This document shows positions 47,319 to 59,053 of a stretch of DNA of 64,000 nt, in pieces. Origin of the DNA: Cordilura impudica (Eukaryota; Arthropoda; Insecta; Diptera; Scathophagidae). Both the position numbers and the translations under genes were made by a program. Within the stretch, counting starts at the first letter, position 1; each line of letters opens with the position of its first letter. The stretch is taken from the NCBI GenBank assembly GCA_963682025.1, contig OY821521.1, positions 199,763,026 to 199,827,025 on the forward strand, given 5' to 3'. A model generated the notes under the pieces. The model did not search any database, was not told the DNA's origin, and saw nothing but the letters and a program-made list of their open reading frames with translations.

Positions 47319-47525
47319 AATTTCCTTTTGCTCGCAGTTTATTTTTTATGAATTTTCCTAAATACAAAAATCTTCATAAACCACTTCTCGTTTTACTATT
47401 ATATAAGGTAAAAAAATAATTTTCCTCGCATTTGTTCCTGTAAACAAACAAATAGAATATGTTTAGGATAGCTTGGTACGTGTTGAATGACATTTCGAAA
47501 GACTGCACTCGATGGAAACTTTCGA

Positions 47526-47777
47526 TCAATTTCACTTGATCAGGGGCCAAGTCAACCACATTCGATATCGAGTAAAATGAATCGAAATTCCATATTTTGG
47601 TTTATTATTTTGATAAGACGGACAAAAATCCGTCCTCGTTTCACTTTTACTCTTAACTAACTATGACAGAGTAAAATTATTTTTAGTATTTAATTTTCGA
47701 AAGTAAAAACATAATTTCGATCGCAAAATTTCGATAACGAATGCGGTGATTTAGCCCCTGAGCAAGTGAAATTGCTG
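47526..47777. repeat. Inverted repeat of about 250 bp
   Basis: TCAATTTCACTTGATCAGGG at 47526 is inverted at 47753-47777 (CCCCTGAGCAAGTGAAATTG). The inner parts also pair (ACCACATTCGATATCGA against CGATAACGAATGCGGTG; AATCGAAATT against AATTTCGAT). Arms are about 90-100 bp. Likely a small MITE. The minus frame 47374-47559 starts within it. Confidence 0.6.
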
Positions 47778-47819
47778 GAAAACCCTATGGCTTAGGTTTT
47801 TTTTTTTAAGTGAACACTT

Positions 47820-48015
47820 CTATTTTTGGCGGCCGAGCACAGATTAAAATTTGATTTTCTATTGAAATAATGAATTTTATTTTAATGTTTCCCGAAACTA
47901 ATTTGTTAGTACCAAAGCAAATATGTAAATTAGATCACCTGATGGGAAAGCTCGCAGACCACTTTTATTTTTGGCGCCAGAGCAAGAATTAAAACTCTGG
48001 TATTCACTCAGATAT
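47820..48015. repeat. 144-bp repeat carrying the GGCGCC...GAGC box, 2 units
   Basis: CACTTCTATTTTTGGCGGCC at about 47816 recurs as CACTTTTATTTTTGGCGCCA at about 47960, each followed by GAGCA(C/A)(A/G)ATTAAAA. Spacing is 144 bp. Related by the same box to the array at 49253 and to 46961. Confidence 0.65.
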
Positions 48016-49252
48016 TTTTAACATATTTAAATTAAGATTTAGAAAAAATGTTAATTGATAAATATATTTTTTCATAGCGGTAGATATTATTTAAAAATCA
48101 TACAATTAAAAGAGATTTCATAAAAAGATTTCCGAATTAGTTGATAAAATTGTTCTACATATTAAAAAAAAAAATTTTTTTTTTTTAATTCACTATTAAA
48201 TGGGATCAACATTTAATAGTTAAATTTTCTATAAACCATACAAATTTATAGTTTTCATTTCCATTGCTATTTTTTTTTCGATAAGTTTTGGAAAAAATAA
48301 AATATCATCAACAATTATAATTAAATAAAAACACTAACGATGAACAATGAACAAAATAGCGGTTAAAAATGAGTAAAAGAAAAAAATGGAAAACTGCAGA
48401 CGACATCCGTCTCTATTTCTGGTGAACAACGATGATGACGACAACAAACGGATGAAAAATGTCAACATTAATTTATTTATCATTTGACAAAAGCTAAAAC
48501 AATCTCAACGAAGACTAGCGAAACAAAACGTATGGTTGTGTGAATGTCAGCCACATCATATACATGTATATTTGCAGTTTAAAAATGCAGGAATAGAATC
48601 CGTATTCAACAGAATAAAATGGAATTATAAAAATGAAACAAGTCGAACAAAACACTAAGGAATGGTAAGAAAATGCAAAAAGAATAGAATCAAGCACTTA
48701 ACATTGTTGTCAGAAGTTAAACCACAAAATCAGCTAAAAATACGTTTGCATACAGAAAAACTAAGCACAGATACACACACACATATTTATAAATATAAGT
48801 AAATACAGATAGAGCTCTTGCACTTACACTGTCATGCTTTGAAAATAATCCAATGGCTGTATTTAAGGAAGAATACAATTCAAATGAAGATACAGAAATA
48901 AAAGAATTAAATTCACTTGTAAAGTCGGTTAACGAAAAAGTTTTTACAAATAGCTTCAATCGTAATTAAAGGTATGACAAGTAGAAATGTTTCAGCTATA
49001 TTTAATATAGCAATTTGCAGTTTCAGAAAACTTCATGTCAATAGAGGATAAGACAAAGGGATGTTTTTTGTGGGTCATATATAATTCCAGTTGCGTGTAA
49101 TTTTTTTTTTTTATTATTTAAAATTTATTAATCCTCTTATTTCCCAGTTAGTTGCCAAAACTTGATGTAAAATGCAATATCTTTATATAAGACTTCATAT
49201 CAATTCATATTGCGACTTAAAGCTTTGCGGTTTTAAAATATATAAATTTTTA
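48016..49252. other. AT-rich spacer
   Basis: No gene recognised; open frames 48515-48697 and 48717-48959 on the minus strand have no domain. Confidence 0.5.
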
Positions 49253-49800
49253 GGCGCCCGAGTCAGGAAGTTAAATACGTTTCCTCTTCATTTAGAAAGC
49301 GATTCATAGTGTAGGGTATAAAAATCTAAATTGTCCAAAAGTGTATTTGTTATTTATTGTGGTCTCTCTATATTTGTGCTGGTTGAGTTCTTAAGCACCC
49401 GAGACAGTAACTAAAATCTGTTTACTCTTCATTTAGAATCTATTTCTTGGCGTACGGTATAAAAAACGAAATTATCTAATAATGTATTTGTAATTTATCG
49501 TGGTCTCTCTATATTTGTGGTAGTTAAGTTGTTAGGCGCCCGAGCCAGTAACTAAAATCTGTTTCATTTTTATTTAGAAAGTAATTCAAAGTCTAGGGTA
49601 TGAAAAACGAAATTGTCTCATAATGTACTTGTTATTTATCGTGGTCTGTCTATATTTGTGCTAGTTGAGCTTTTGGGCGCCCGAGCCAGTAGTTAAATCT
49701 GTTTCATATTCTTTTACAATGTAAGTCGTAGTTTAGGGTATAAAAAACAAAATTTTCTAATAATGTATTTGCTATTTATAGTGGCCTGTCTTTACATGTG
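49240..49800. repeat. 141-bp tandem repeat, four units
   Basis: The box GGCGCCCGAG (one unit AGCACCCGAG) lies at 49253, 49394, 49535 and 49676, exactly 141 bp apart. Each is followed by CAGTAACTAAAATCTGTTT-like sequence, 'agggtataaaaaacgaaatt' and ATTTATCGTGGTCTCTCTAT. It contains no open frame. TGGCGCCCGA resembles an LTR-element primer-binding site, but the tandem layout does not fit an LTR retrotransposon. Confidence 0.9.
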
Positions 49801-51239
49801 CTGGTTGGTAAATGTTATTTTTCGTAATGCACAATTTGAAAAAAATACTTTTTAAATATTTATAAAACATTTAAATAAATTCATAAGCATGCCCTTTCTT
49901 TTCATATCCCCTACTACTTTGGGACACAGAGTAATATTAGTTTAAGCTTATGTTCGTAACTCCCAAGAATGTGTCATAAATATAGATTTTTTTAAAGCAG
50001 GACTGGGTATCAGTTTCTTCTGTTCATAGAAGTTCAAAAAGATATATTGAAGGCCATTTATAACATTCTAACTTAATGAGGCTGTGAAAAATTAAACCTT
50101 TTTGAAGTAAAATGTAATAGTAAGGCAAATGTCGGGTAATGATAAAAATATCAGCACAAATTTTGGATCTCATCATAAAAATTTTATATGGAACATCTAA
50201 ATTCATTTCTCACTTTAATCTCTATTCAGCCAATAGTACCATGTAGGGAATCACTTAGAGGGCATAATAGCGAAATTTGTTTTGTTTTGGACTCAGCCAC
50301 AATATTTGTGATGCAGCTGCTGTCAGCTTGTAAATGCAAAAAGGACTTATGTCTCACAAAGTTCAGTAGCAACACAGTAATGGCAAGAGAGCGACAAAAA
50401 TGGAGGATGTGAAAGTAAGCGAAAAAAAACTCATTGTTAGTAGGAGATAAAACCCAATTGGGTCGACAGGATACAAACCTTAAAGCTAAAAGCTAGAAAT
50501 TTTAATGAAGCGACTGACTACAAAGTAAAAAAGGCCTTAAGTCTCTACATTTTAATTAAAGAAAGTTTAAGAAATTTACAAAATCAAGACAAATGAAAAA
50601 AAATCAAAGAACCCTAGGCTTTAATGTTAAGGAACTTAAAACCCGTATATAGCACCAGATCCAGAATGAATTCAAAAAGAAGAAGAATGGAACTAATAAA
50701 CACTACCCAGCAATTATCATCGATAAAGAATCATAAAACTAAACTTGATTAAGTGTAAAATCAGTGGTTGTTCAATCACATGAGACCTGCATTTCCAAGC
50801 AATTTAATTTGTAGTCTGTCGTCTTAGACAAAAATTACATTTGAATATTACGAAGAAAGAAAATCATGATGATTTTAGCTGGTTATAAAACGTCACAGCC
50901 ACATCTTTGTTGGGGGCGAAAAATTACAAAAACTGTTATATTAAAACGAAAAAAATCCCATTACGTGAAATCCACAACAAAAAAAAAGAATCTAAAATAA
51001 AAGTATTATTGTGTTCCTGGATAAAAGCTAGCAAAACACAAAGGTCTGTTACCGCTTGCAGAATAAGCAAAAAAATATTGCATTTAATTAAATGTTATAT
51101 GCAAAAATACAAAAGTGAAACCGAAAGCATAAGAAAGTGGATTAATACAAAATTGTGTAACTTAGTAGAACTTTTTAATAACATTTAGTAGGAAAATTTG
51201 AAAGTTGAGCGACCAAAAATCTAGACCCGTTTCATAAAA
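49801..51239. other. Unclassified spacer
   Basis: No gene recognised. Plus frames 50188-50412 and 50907-51188 are lysine-rich and lack recognisable domains or splice context. Confidence 0.5.
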
Positions 51240-52798
51240 TAAAGTTTTGTACATAAAAAAAAACAAATATCTATATTTTAAATGGGAATTAAAGCATAAA
51301 GAAGCAAAAGCAAAGCTGAAAAAAGTCTAATCCAAAAAAATCGAATTTAAAAATTTATTAAAATATTAAGATCAAAAATTAAAAAAAAAAATAATTCAAA
51401 GAGAATAAAACTTGTAAAATAAAATTTGTTAGAAATATTAAATTTAAAATAATAATTTAATTCAACTTTAATAAATTAATTCAAATTAAAAAAAAGAAAC
51501 TTATATTATAAAAATATAATAAAAAAAAAATTAAGAAATAAAATTTTAAAAATAGAAATTCAAAAATTAAAAAATAAATATTTTTAAAAACCCAATAAAG
51601 CAAAATATTTATTGCAAAAAGAAAATTTTTCCCGAAATAAAATTTAAAAAGTGGTAAGAACTTAAAATAAATTAAGAAGAATTCAGATTTAAAAATTAAT
51701 TCCAAAGATATAAAAAAAATTTGATTTGCTAAGAAAATATTAAAATTTAAAAACAATCAAAATATATTTTAAAAAAATTATTAAATTAAATAACGTTTTA
51801 AAAATTTAAATTTTAATTTTAAAAAATTAATCTTAACAAAGAAATAAAATAATATATTTATTGCAACAAGCAAAAGTAATTAAAATTAAAACAAATATAT
51901 CGGATAAAAAATTTAATAAAAAAAATAAATTTATAAAATAGATTTAAATTAAAAAATTATTGCCAAAAATAAAATATTAAGTGCAACAAGCAGTTTTCCC
52001 CGGCAGAAAATTTATTAAAATTCAAATTTAGAAAAAAATCAAAATTAAAAAAAAATCAAAATATATCAAAAAGGAAAAAAAATTAATCGTTACAAAAATT
52101 TTAAACTAAAAAATTTAAATTATATTTTTTAAAAACATAATTAGAAAATAAATGAAAATAAAACAATTATAGCCACAAGCACGTTCTTCCCGGCAGAAAA
52201 TTAAAAAAAAAATATTTTAATGTCTAATTTAAAATGTAATTATAATTAAAATAAAATATAAAAAATGTACAAAAAATTTTGTTAAAATATTTAAAGAAAA
52301 AAAATTAAATATAAGAAACAAAAATTTAAATTTGAAATAAAATATTTATTGCAACAAGTTTTTTCCTACAGAAAATTTATTAACATTCGAATTAGAAAAA
52401 TCAAAATATATCAAAAAGGAAAAAAAATAAATTTTTACAAAAATTTTAATTATAAAATTTAAATTATATTTTATAAAAAAAAATTAAAATAAAACAATTA
52501 TGGCCACAAGAACGATTTTCCCGACAGAAAATTAAAAAAAAATATTTTTAACTCTAATTTAAAAAGTAGTTAAAATTAAAAAATATATATAAAAAATTTA
52601 AAAAAGTTAAGTTAATATATTTAAAGCAACAAAATTAATTATATGATATAAAACTTTAAATTTGAAATAAAATATTTATTGCAACATGTTTTTTCCTACA
52701 GAAAATTTATTAACATTCGAATTAAAAAAATCAAATCTTAAAAAAAATCTAAATATATCAGAAAAAAAAAAGATTACAAAAATTTTAATTAAAAAAAT

Positions 52799-52951
52799 TT
52801 TCAAAAATTCATAACTGCACTGTATTCTTAATCGGACCGGTTTCTGGCATTTCAGCCTTCATCAGCGATTTATTGAACATTGTGATAATGAAGGCTGAAA
52901 TGCCAGAAACCGGTCCGATTAAGAATACAGTGCAGTTATGAATTTTTGAAA
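52799..52951. repeat. 64-bp perfect inverted repeat with 25-base loop
   Basis: Left arm 52799-52862 and right arm 52888-52951 are exact reverse complements: TTTCAAAAATTCATAACTGC and so on to CAGCCTTCAT. The loop is 52863-52887. It stands out as GC-richer than the satellite around it. The left arm plus loop, read on the minus strand, contains the hammerhead-like motif listed next. Confidence 0.95.
52830..52870 (-). ncRNA. Hammerhead-ribozyme-like motif (minimal type)
   Basis: Read on the minus strand the 41 bases are AATCG, CTGATGA, AGGC-TGAAAT-GCCA, GAAA, CCGG, TC, CGATT. AATCG and CGATT form a 5-bp stem I; CTGATGA and GAAA are the conserved catalytic core; GGC/GCC forms stem II; and A-CCGG-U leaves a one-pair stem III before the cleavage-type UC. 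Very short stem III is known for hammerheads in Penelope-like and other retroelements. The first stem II pair is A-A rather than the usual G-C, which may reduce or abolish activity. The plus-strand right arm has lost CTGATGA and its stem I strand, so only one orientation keeps the full motif. Confidence 0.6.
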
Positions 52952-53078
52952 TATATGCTTTCTTCTTCTTTACCACGCACCATTTAAACAAAATTAAAAA
53001 TTGCATATTAATTACAGTAGTAATTGCAATATGTCTGAAAAATGACGATAAAACTAACAAAAAAAAAAAAAAAAAAAA
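52875..53078 (+). mobile_element. Truncated retroelement with poly(A) tail
   Basis: From the right arm of the palindrome, sequence of normal composition continues through GCTTTCTTCTTCTTTACCAC and AATTGCAATATGTCTGAAAA, and ends in a run of about 22 A at 53056-53078. A 3' A tail, 5' truncation and an inverted partial copy at the front fit target-primed retrotransposition with 5' inversion. No protein domain was recognised. Confidence 0.45.
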
Positions 53079-54722
53079 TTTTATTTATATTTAAAAAAAA
53101 TTAAAATAAAACAATCTTCACATTTTTCCGGCATAAAATTAAAAAAAAAAATATTGAAAAATTTGAATTTTTAAAAAATAATTGAAATAAAAAAACATGC
53201 TAAACAAGAATTTTTTTCTAAATAAATTTAAATAAAACATTTATTGCCTGCAAAACGCAAGTTTTTTCGGGATCAAAATTAAAAAGAATCAATTTTGAAT
53301 AAATTATTTTATAAAAAATAATTCAAATCTGAAATATATTAAAAATAAATTTAAAAAAAAAAAATAAAAATAAAAAATAAATAAAAATTTAAATTTAAAA
53401 AAATTATAAGTATAGAAAAAATTTTTGAATAAAACATTTATTGCAACAAATATGTTTTTCAGGGCAGAAAATTTAAAATAATTAAAATTTTAAACGAACT
53501 TAAAACACAAAATTTTAAAATAAATCAAATCAAAAAAATATTTTAAAAAAAGAATTTAAATTATATAAATTATTAATTAAAAGTGTAATTAGAAAATTAT
53601 GTGGAATAAAATTGCAAGCTAATTTTACCCCCATACAAAAATATGAAAAAATTCAAATTAAAGAAAAATATTAAAAATTCAAATTTTAAAAATTATTCAA
53701 ATTAAATAACATACGTAAAAAAGCAAAAAATATAAATTTAAAAAAAAATTATTTAAAAAATAGAAATTATTTATTACATAAAATATTGAATTTATTTTAC
53801 AAAAAATATTGTTTTTACCTGCAGTAAATTTCAAATTTGAAATATTATTCAAATTAAAAAAAGGAGTATTAAAAAATAAAAAATCAAAGTCATAAAAAAA
53901 TAAAAATTTATGTTTAAAAAAACACGAAAATATACAAAATAAGTTAAAATAAAACATATATTGCAATATGAAAAAAAATGAAGTTAAACAAATTTAAAAT
54001 TTTATAAATAAAAATTTTAAACAGAGAAAAAAATCAAATTAAAACACTAATTGCAACAAGCTTTCCCCGCAGGATATTTCAAAAAAAATAATATTAAAAA
54101 ATTAAAAAAAAAATTTTTAAAGAATATCAAAAAGAAAACAAATTTAAATGAAAAAAAATTAATTAAAAAATAAATTATAATTCGAAAACAATATAAAATA
54201 GACCATGGATTGCAACAAGAAATTTTTTCCAGACAGAAAATTTGTAAAAAATTTGAACTTATAAAAATTAAATGAAAAAAATCAAATATATAAAAAATTC
54301 CAAAAAAAAAGTAAAAATTGAAATAAAAATATTCTATTTTTTTTTAAATAAATAAAAATTTTGGAAAAATTTAAGTAAAATATTTACTGTATCGAGCAAG
54401 TTTTTCTCAGCTGAAAATTTCATAAAATCCAAATTTTGAAAATATTTAAGGAAATTTAAATAAAAAAAAAATATAAAAATATAAAAAAAATTAAATTAAA
54501 AAAAATTAAAAATTTTAATCAAAAAAAAAAACAATATTGCAAAACAATTAAATTAAAAAAAATAAAAAATTTTAATCAAAAAAAAAACAATATTGCAACA
54601 AATTTTTCTTGTCAGAAAATGTAAAAAAAAAATGAGATTTAAAAAAACTTGAACAAAATCAAATTTAAAAAAATTCAAATTTAAAAAATCAGTAATCAAA
54701 AAGAAATCAAATTTAAATTAAA

Positions 54723-55515
54723 ACAAGTAAGAAAATTATAGTCGGTCTAGACCGACTATAGGATACCCTATACATGCGTTTAGAGACCCTATCTCTCAGG
54801 CCCAACTAACTGGATATAGAAAATAAGCATAAACCAAATTTGAGTGGGATTTTTATTAATTTTTTCGGCTGCAGATATGAAAAAGTTAATATCGGATGCT
54901 ATATCTATATGGGGACTAGGCCCTAAAATGGAACGATCCTGACCATGTTTGGTAAGGTCTTTTGTATTTTGCAAAGCATATACAAACAAAATTTGAGAAG
55001 AATCAGTGCAATATATTTGTTTTTTGATGGATTTAAGTGAAGATCGGGAAGCAGCTCTATATGGGGCCTATGACTAAGAGTTGTCCAATAGGGATCATTT
55101 TTGGACTACTGATTAATGGATGTAATATATACATACAAACCCAATTTGACTAAGATTTGTATGATAATTTGGATCTTATGGCAATATATGTTGATGTCAT
55201 AGGGGCCATTTGTATGGGGGCTAGGTCTGAACATGGACCGATTCTCACCAATTTCAATAGCGTTCATCCGATAAAAGATCAAATACCAAATTTCGTCAAA
55301 ATATATTCATTTTTGCGACCTGCAGTTTGATTACAAACTTTACATAGACACACAGACGGACGGACGGACGGACGGACATCGTTAAATCGAATCAGATGGT
55401 GATTCTGATTCGATCGGTATAATTAAAGATAGGTGTAGGTCAAATATTTTTGGTTGTTACAAACAGCAGCACAAAGTCATTATACCCAAACCACATAGTG
55501 GTATAGGGTATAAAA
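54723..55515 (+). repeat. Family P, full copy
   Basis: Starts ACAAGTAAGAAAATTATAGT, then the perfect palindrome GTCGGTCTAGACCGAC, contains (GGAC)5 near 55358, and ends CCACATAGTGGTATAGGGTA. Best reference copy together with 57899. Minus frame 54789-54989 is its shadow. Confidence 0.9.
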
Positions 55516-55560
55516 ATATATATACATATACATGTACAGTGAACCAATAAAAAAGTTGTA

Positions 55561-56806
55561 CAGTATACTTACATATGTATGTTTATGTGGCATTATCTTT
55601 GAAACTATGTTATCTAGATATACAAAATAAAATGTTGGCAATTATAATGGCGCGTAAACTTTTTGGCATTGATAAAGAAAAATTTTGTTTGATGTCAGGT
55701 GTAATTGATGCCCATATGCTTTGGAGTGCAGCTTAAATCTATTTTGTATTTTTAATGGTTTATTATCTTAGTTTTCTTTTTTTCATATGGAGACACAAAT
55801 GCCCAATTGGATTTACACACAAACGAGGAATGCTTTAGATCGTTGTCGTGAACGCAATTTAATTTATCGGCAATTTCCAATTTTGCAGCTCTTTGTCACA
55901 AATTTTTCGTTAAAATGTTTAAATAATTAAATTTATTTATTCATCGAGCCTTCAACAAACTGAAAATTTCTAACATTATTAGCTCTTGTTGCACCCCCAA
56001 ACATAACACTGCCGCTGCTATGTTTGGACGTTTTATAAACATTTTTTGGGTAAAATGCTGCACCGTTCTTTTTTGACACAAAACATTGTCTATCGTATCC
56101 AAATATATTGTAAATATCACTTCCTTATATTTTTCGCGTACAACAGAAGCTAGTTTCGGGGTTTATACCCTCGTATGCCTTCCGAAAGTAAAAAATTTCT
56201 TACAATTTGTGTGTGAACCTGAATAACTCAATGTTCGCGCAAGTTTTGCGCTATTTCGACTGCCGATATTTCGGAACTTTCATTAATGTTTCGAACCATT
56301 TGCCTTTGCATTTGTAAAGATGAAATGTTTTTTTGGCTTTCCTATTCCACTTGGTCTAATTAAAACTCAATTTTTCTGGTACATATCACTAATGCATTTG
56401 ACAATTTCATAAATTTTCCTCAAAATTTTTGTCTCTTCCCAAAGATTTATAATAAATCCATATCTTTATTTTTTTGCATAAACTGACATGTGCACATTAG
56501 AAATATAAAGAGCAATCTGCGAATGGCATAGACAACTCAAAACAAAATTGAGTTCGATAACGGTACCTTTCCATACTGCGTAACATGAAGAGTTTACAAG
56601 TTTTTTTTTTTTTTGATTTCATGACGTACTTTTTTTGTTCTTTGTTAATTTTTGTTAAGAATATGTTATTTTCACAAATTTTCTTCAACTTATTTGAAAA
56701 GTAAATAAAATACACAATATTTTAACATTTAATTTTTTATGTGTGTTTTTTATGTGTTTTACATAGTTTCAAAGATAATGCGACATAAACTTAGGTAAGT
56801 GTACTG
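55561..56806 (-). mobile_element. Tc1-like transposon, inactive
   Basis: 1246 bp with inverted ends of about 50 bp: CAGTATACTTACATATGTATG... on the left and CAGTACACTTACCTAAGTTTATG... inward from the right. Both continue into GCATTATCTTTGAAACTATG. The element is flanked by TA at 55559-55560 and 56807-56808. TA duplication and these repeats are typical of Tc1/mariner elements. The transposase pseudogene inside is on the minus strand. Confidence 0.85.
55640..56420 (-). pseudogene. Tc1-like transposase pseudogene
   Basis: Minus-strand fragments in Tc1 order: QMVRNINESSEISAVEIAQN and LREH (second DNA-binding helix region), VRNFLLSEGIRGYKPRN, then NIFGYDRQCFVSKKNGAAFY, PKNVYKTSKHSSGSVMFGGA and TRANNVRNFQFVEGSMN. 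The last matches the catalytic-domain block 'FxxFGSDGxxxVWRKxxxxxxxKNxxxTVKHGGGSVMVWG'. Several stops, a frameshift, and a degraded C-terminal DDE region make it non-functional. The N-terminal helix-turn-helix is not clearly preserved. Confidence 0.8.
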
Positions 56807-56812
56807 TACTAG

Positions 56813-57590
56813 TTATACCCTACACCACTTTGTGGTTTGGGTATAATGACTTTGTGCTGCTGTTTGTAACAACCAAAAATATTTGACCTAGACCCATCTT
56901 CTATTATACCGATCGAATCAGAATCACTTTTTGAATCGATTTAACTATGTCCGTCCGTCCGTCTGTGTGTCCATTTAAAGCTTGTAATCAAACTGCAGGT
57001 CGCAAATATGAATATATTTTGATGAAATTTGCTATATAAGCTTCTATCAGCCATAGGATGAACGCTATTGAAATTGGTGTGAATTGGTCCATGTTCAGAC
57101 CTAGCACCCACATAAATGAAACCTATAAAATCGACATAAATTGCCATAAGATCCAAATTGTCGTATAGATCTTAGTCAAATTGGGTTTGTATGTGTTTAT
57201 TACATCCATTAATGAATAGTCCAAAAACGGTCCCTATGGGACAACTCTTGGTCATAGGCCCCATATAGAGTTACTTCCCGATCTTCAGTTAAATCTATCA
57301 AAAAACAAAAATATTGCACTGATTCATCTCAAATTTTGTTTGTATATATTTTCGCAAAATACAAGAGACTTTACCAACCATGGTCAGGATCGGTCCATTT
57401 TTGGACCTAGTCCCCATATAGACATAGCATCCGATATGAACTTTTTCATATCTGCACAAAAAAAATTAATAATGATGCCACTGAAATTTGGTTTATGCTT
57501 ATTTTCTATATCCAATTAGTTGGGCCTAAGAGATAGGGTCTCTAAACGCATGGTATAGGGTCTAGACGACTATAATTTTCTTACTTGTTT
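56813..57590 (-). repeat. Family P, full inverted copy
   Basis: Reversed: ATACCCTACACCACTTTGTG at the start, (CCGT)3 near 56950, and GTCTAGACGACTATAATTTT then CTTACTTGTTT at the end (palindrome shortened). With 54723-55515 it brackets the Tc1 element as an inverted pair of about 780-bp arms. Confidence 0.9.
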
Positions 57591-57898
57591 TTTATTAGTT
57601 TACTATACATATTTTTTTTTATATATAAAATTTAAAAAAAAAACGAAAATAATATTAAATAAAATATTCATTGCAACAACCAAGTTTTTCCAAGTAAAAA
57701 TGAAAAAATGCAGACTAAAAAAAATTAAATTATTAAGAATCAATTTTAAAATAATATAAACAAAGGCAAAATAATTCAAATTATAAAATATTTTAATTTA
57801 AAAAAAAATAAAAACATTAAAAGAATTCAAATTTAAAAAAATATTAAAAAAATAATATTCAATCAAGAAGTAATGCAAATAAAAAAATTATTAAATTA

Positions 57899-58703
57899 AA
57901 CAAGTAAGAAAATTATAGTCGGTCTAGACCGACTATACGATACCCTATACCATGCGTTTAGAGACCCTATCTCTTAGGCCCAACTAACTGGACATAGAAA
58001 ATAAGCAAAAACCAAATTTGAGTGGGATTTTTATTAATTTTTTTGGCTGCAGATATGAAAAAGTTCATATCGGATGCTATATCTATATAGGGACTTGGTC
58101 CAAAAATGGACCGATCCTGATCATGTTTGGTAAAGTCTCTTGTATTTTGCAAAAATATATACAAACAAAATTTGAGAAGAATCAGTGCAATATTTTTGTT
58201 TTTTAATAGATTTAAGTGAAGATCGGGAAGCAGCTCTATATGGGGTCAAAGGGATCATTTTTGGACTACTCATTAATGGATGTAATGAACGCATACAAAC
58301 CCAATTTGAGTAAGATCTATATGACAATTTGGATCTTATGGCAATTTATGTCGATTTCATATGGGTAATTTGTATGGGGGCTAGGTCTGAACATGGACCG
58401 ATTCTCACCAATTTCAATAGCGTTCATCCAATGGCCGATAAAAGCTTATGTACCAAATTTCGTCAAAATACATTCATATTTGCGACCTGCAGTTTGATTA
58501 CAAGCTTTACATGGACACACAGACGGACGGACGGACGGACGGACGGACGGACGGACGGACGGACATTGTTAAATCAACTCAGAAAGTGATTCTGGTTCGA
58601 TCGGTATAATTAAAGATGGGTCTAGGTCAAATATTTTTGGTTGTTACAAACAGCAGCACAAAGTCATTATACCCAAACCACATAGTGGTATAGGGTATAA
58701 AAA
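57899..58703 (+). repeat. Family P, full copy
   Basis: Starts ACAAGTAAGAAAATTATAGT with the perfect GTCGGTCTAGACCGAC palindrome, has (GGAC)n of about ten units at 58523-58563, and ends CCACATAGTGGTATAGGGTA. Very similar by eye to 54723-55515. Frames 57967-58589 are translations of the repeat. Confidence 0.9.
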
Positions 58704-59053
58704 GAAAATATATTAAATTAAAAAAAAGTTATATTAAAAAATAAAAATTTAAATTAAAAAAATAAAATTTAGAATAAAAAAATTTTAGTAAAACATTTAT
58801 TGTAATATGCAAGTTTTCCTCGGCAAATAAAATTAATGAAAAATAAAATTTTTGTAAGTGAAAAATAATAAAAATTTATTTTTTCAAAAAAAATTTCACT
58901 ACACAGAAAAGGTTTTGTACATAAAAAGTACGATGCTAAAAATTTTATTTAGCAAAAAAAATAACTAAAACCTTACTAGTAACATTTATAAAATTTCACC
59001 ACGACTCAACAGATGCCACCAAAAAAACCCCTTTTCAAAATATCTGACAGATA

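Larger units (their letters stand above)
51240..58905. repeat. A-rich satellite array (about 165-bp period), interrupted
   Basis: An extremely A/T-rich block in which one box recurs: AAAATATTTATTGCAACAAG, then a T-rich stretch with CCCGGCAGAAAATTT. Clear occurrences lie near 51602, 51851, 51966, 52158, 52335, 52491, 52665, 53236, 53430, 54036, 54198, 54375, 54590, 57663 and 58795. Spacings vary, commonly about 155-180 bp. The array is interrupted by the palindrome and retroelement at 52799-53078 and by the insertions at 54723-57590 and 57899-58703. Open frames such as 51481-51756 and 53697-53966 are low-complexity. Confidence 0.75.

Noticed and set aside
49253..49690. GGCGCCCGAG boxes as LTR retrotransposon primer-binding sites
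   Set aside because: Four boxes at exactly 141-bp spacing without LTR pairs, polypurine tracts or gag/pol sequence; treated as a tandem repeat.
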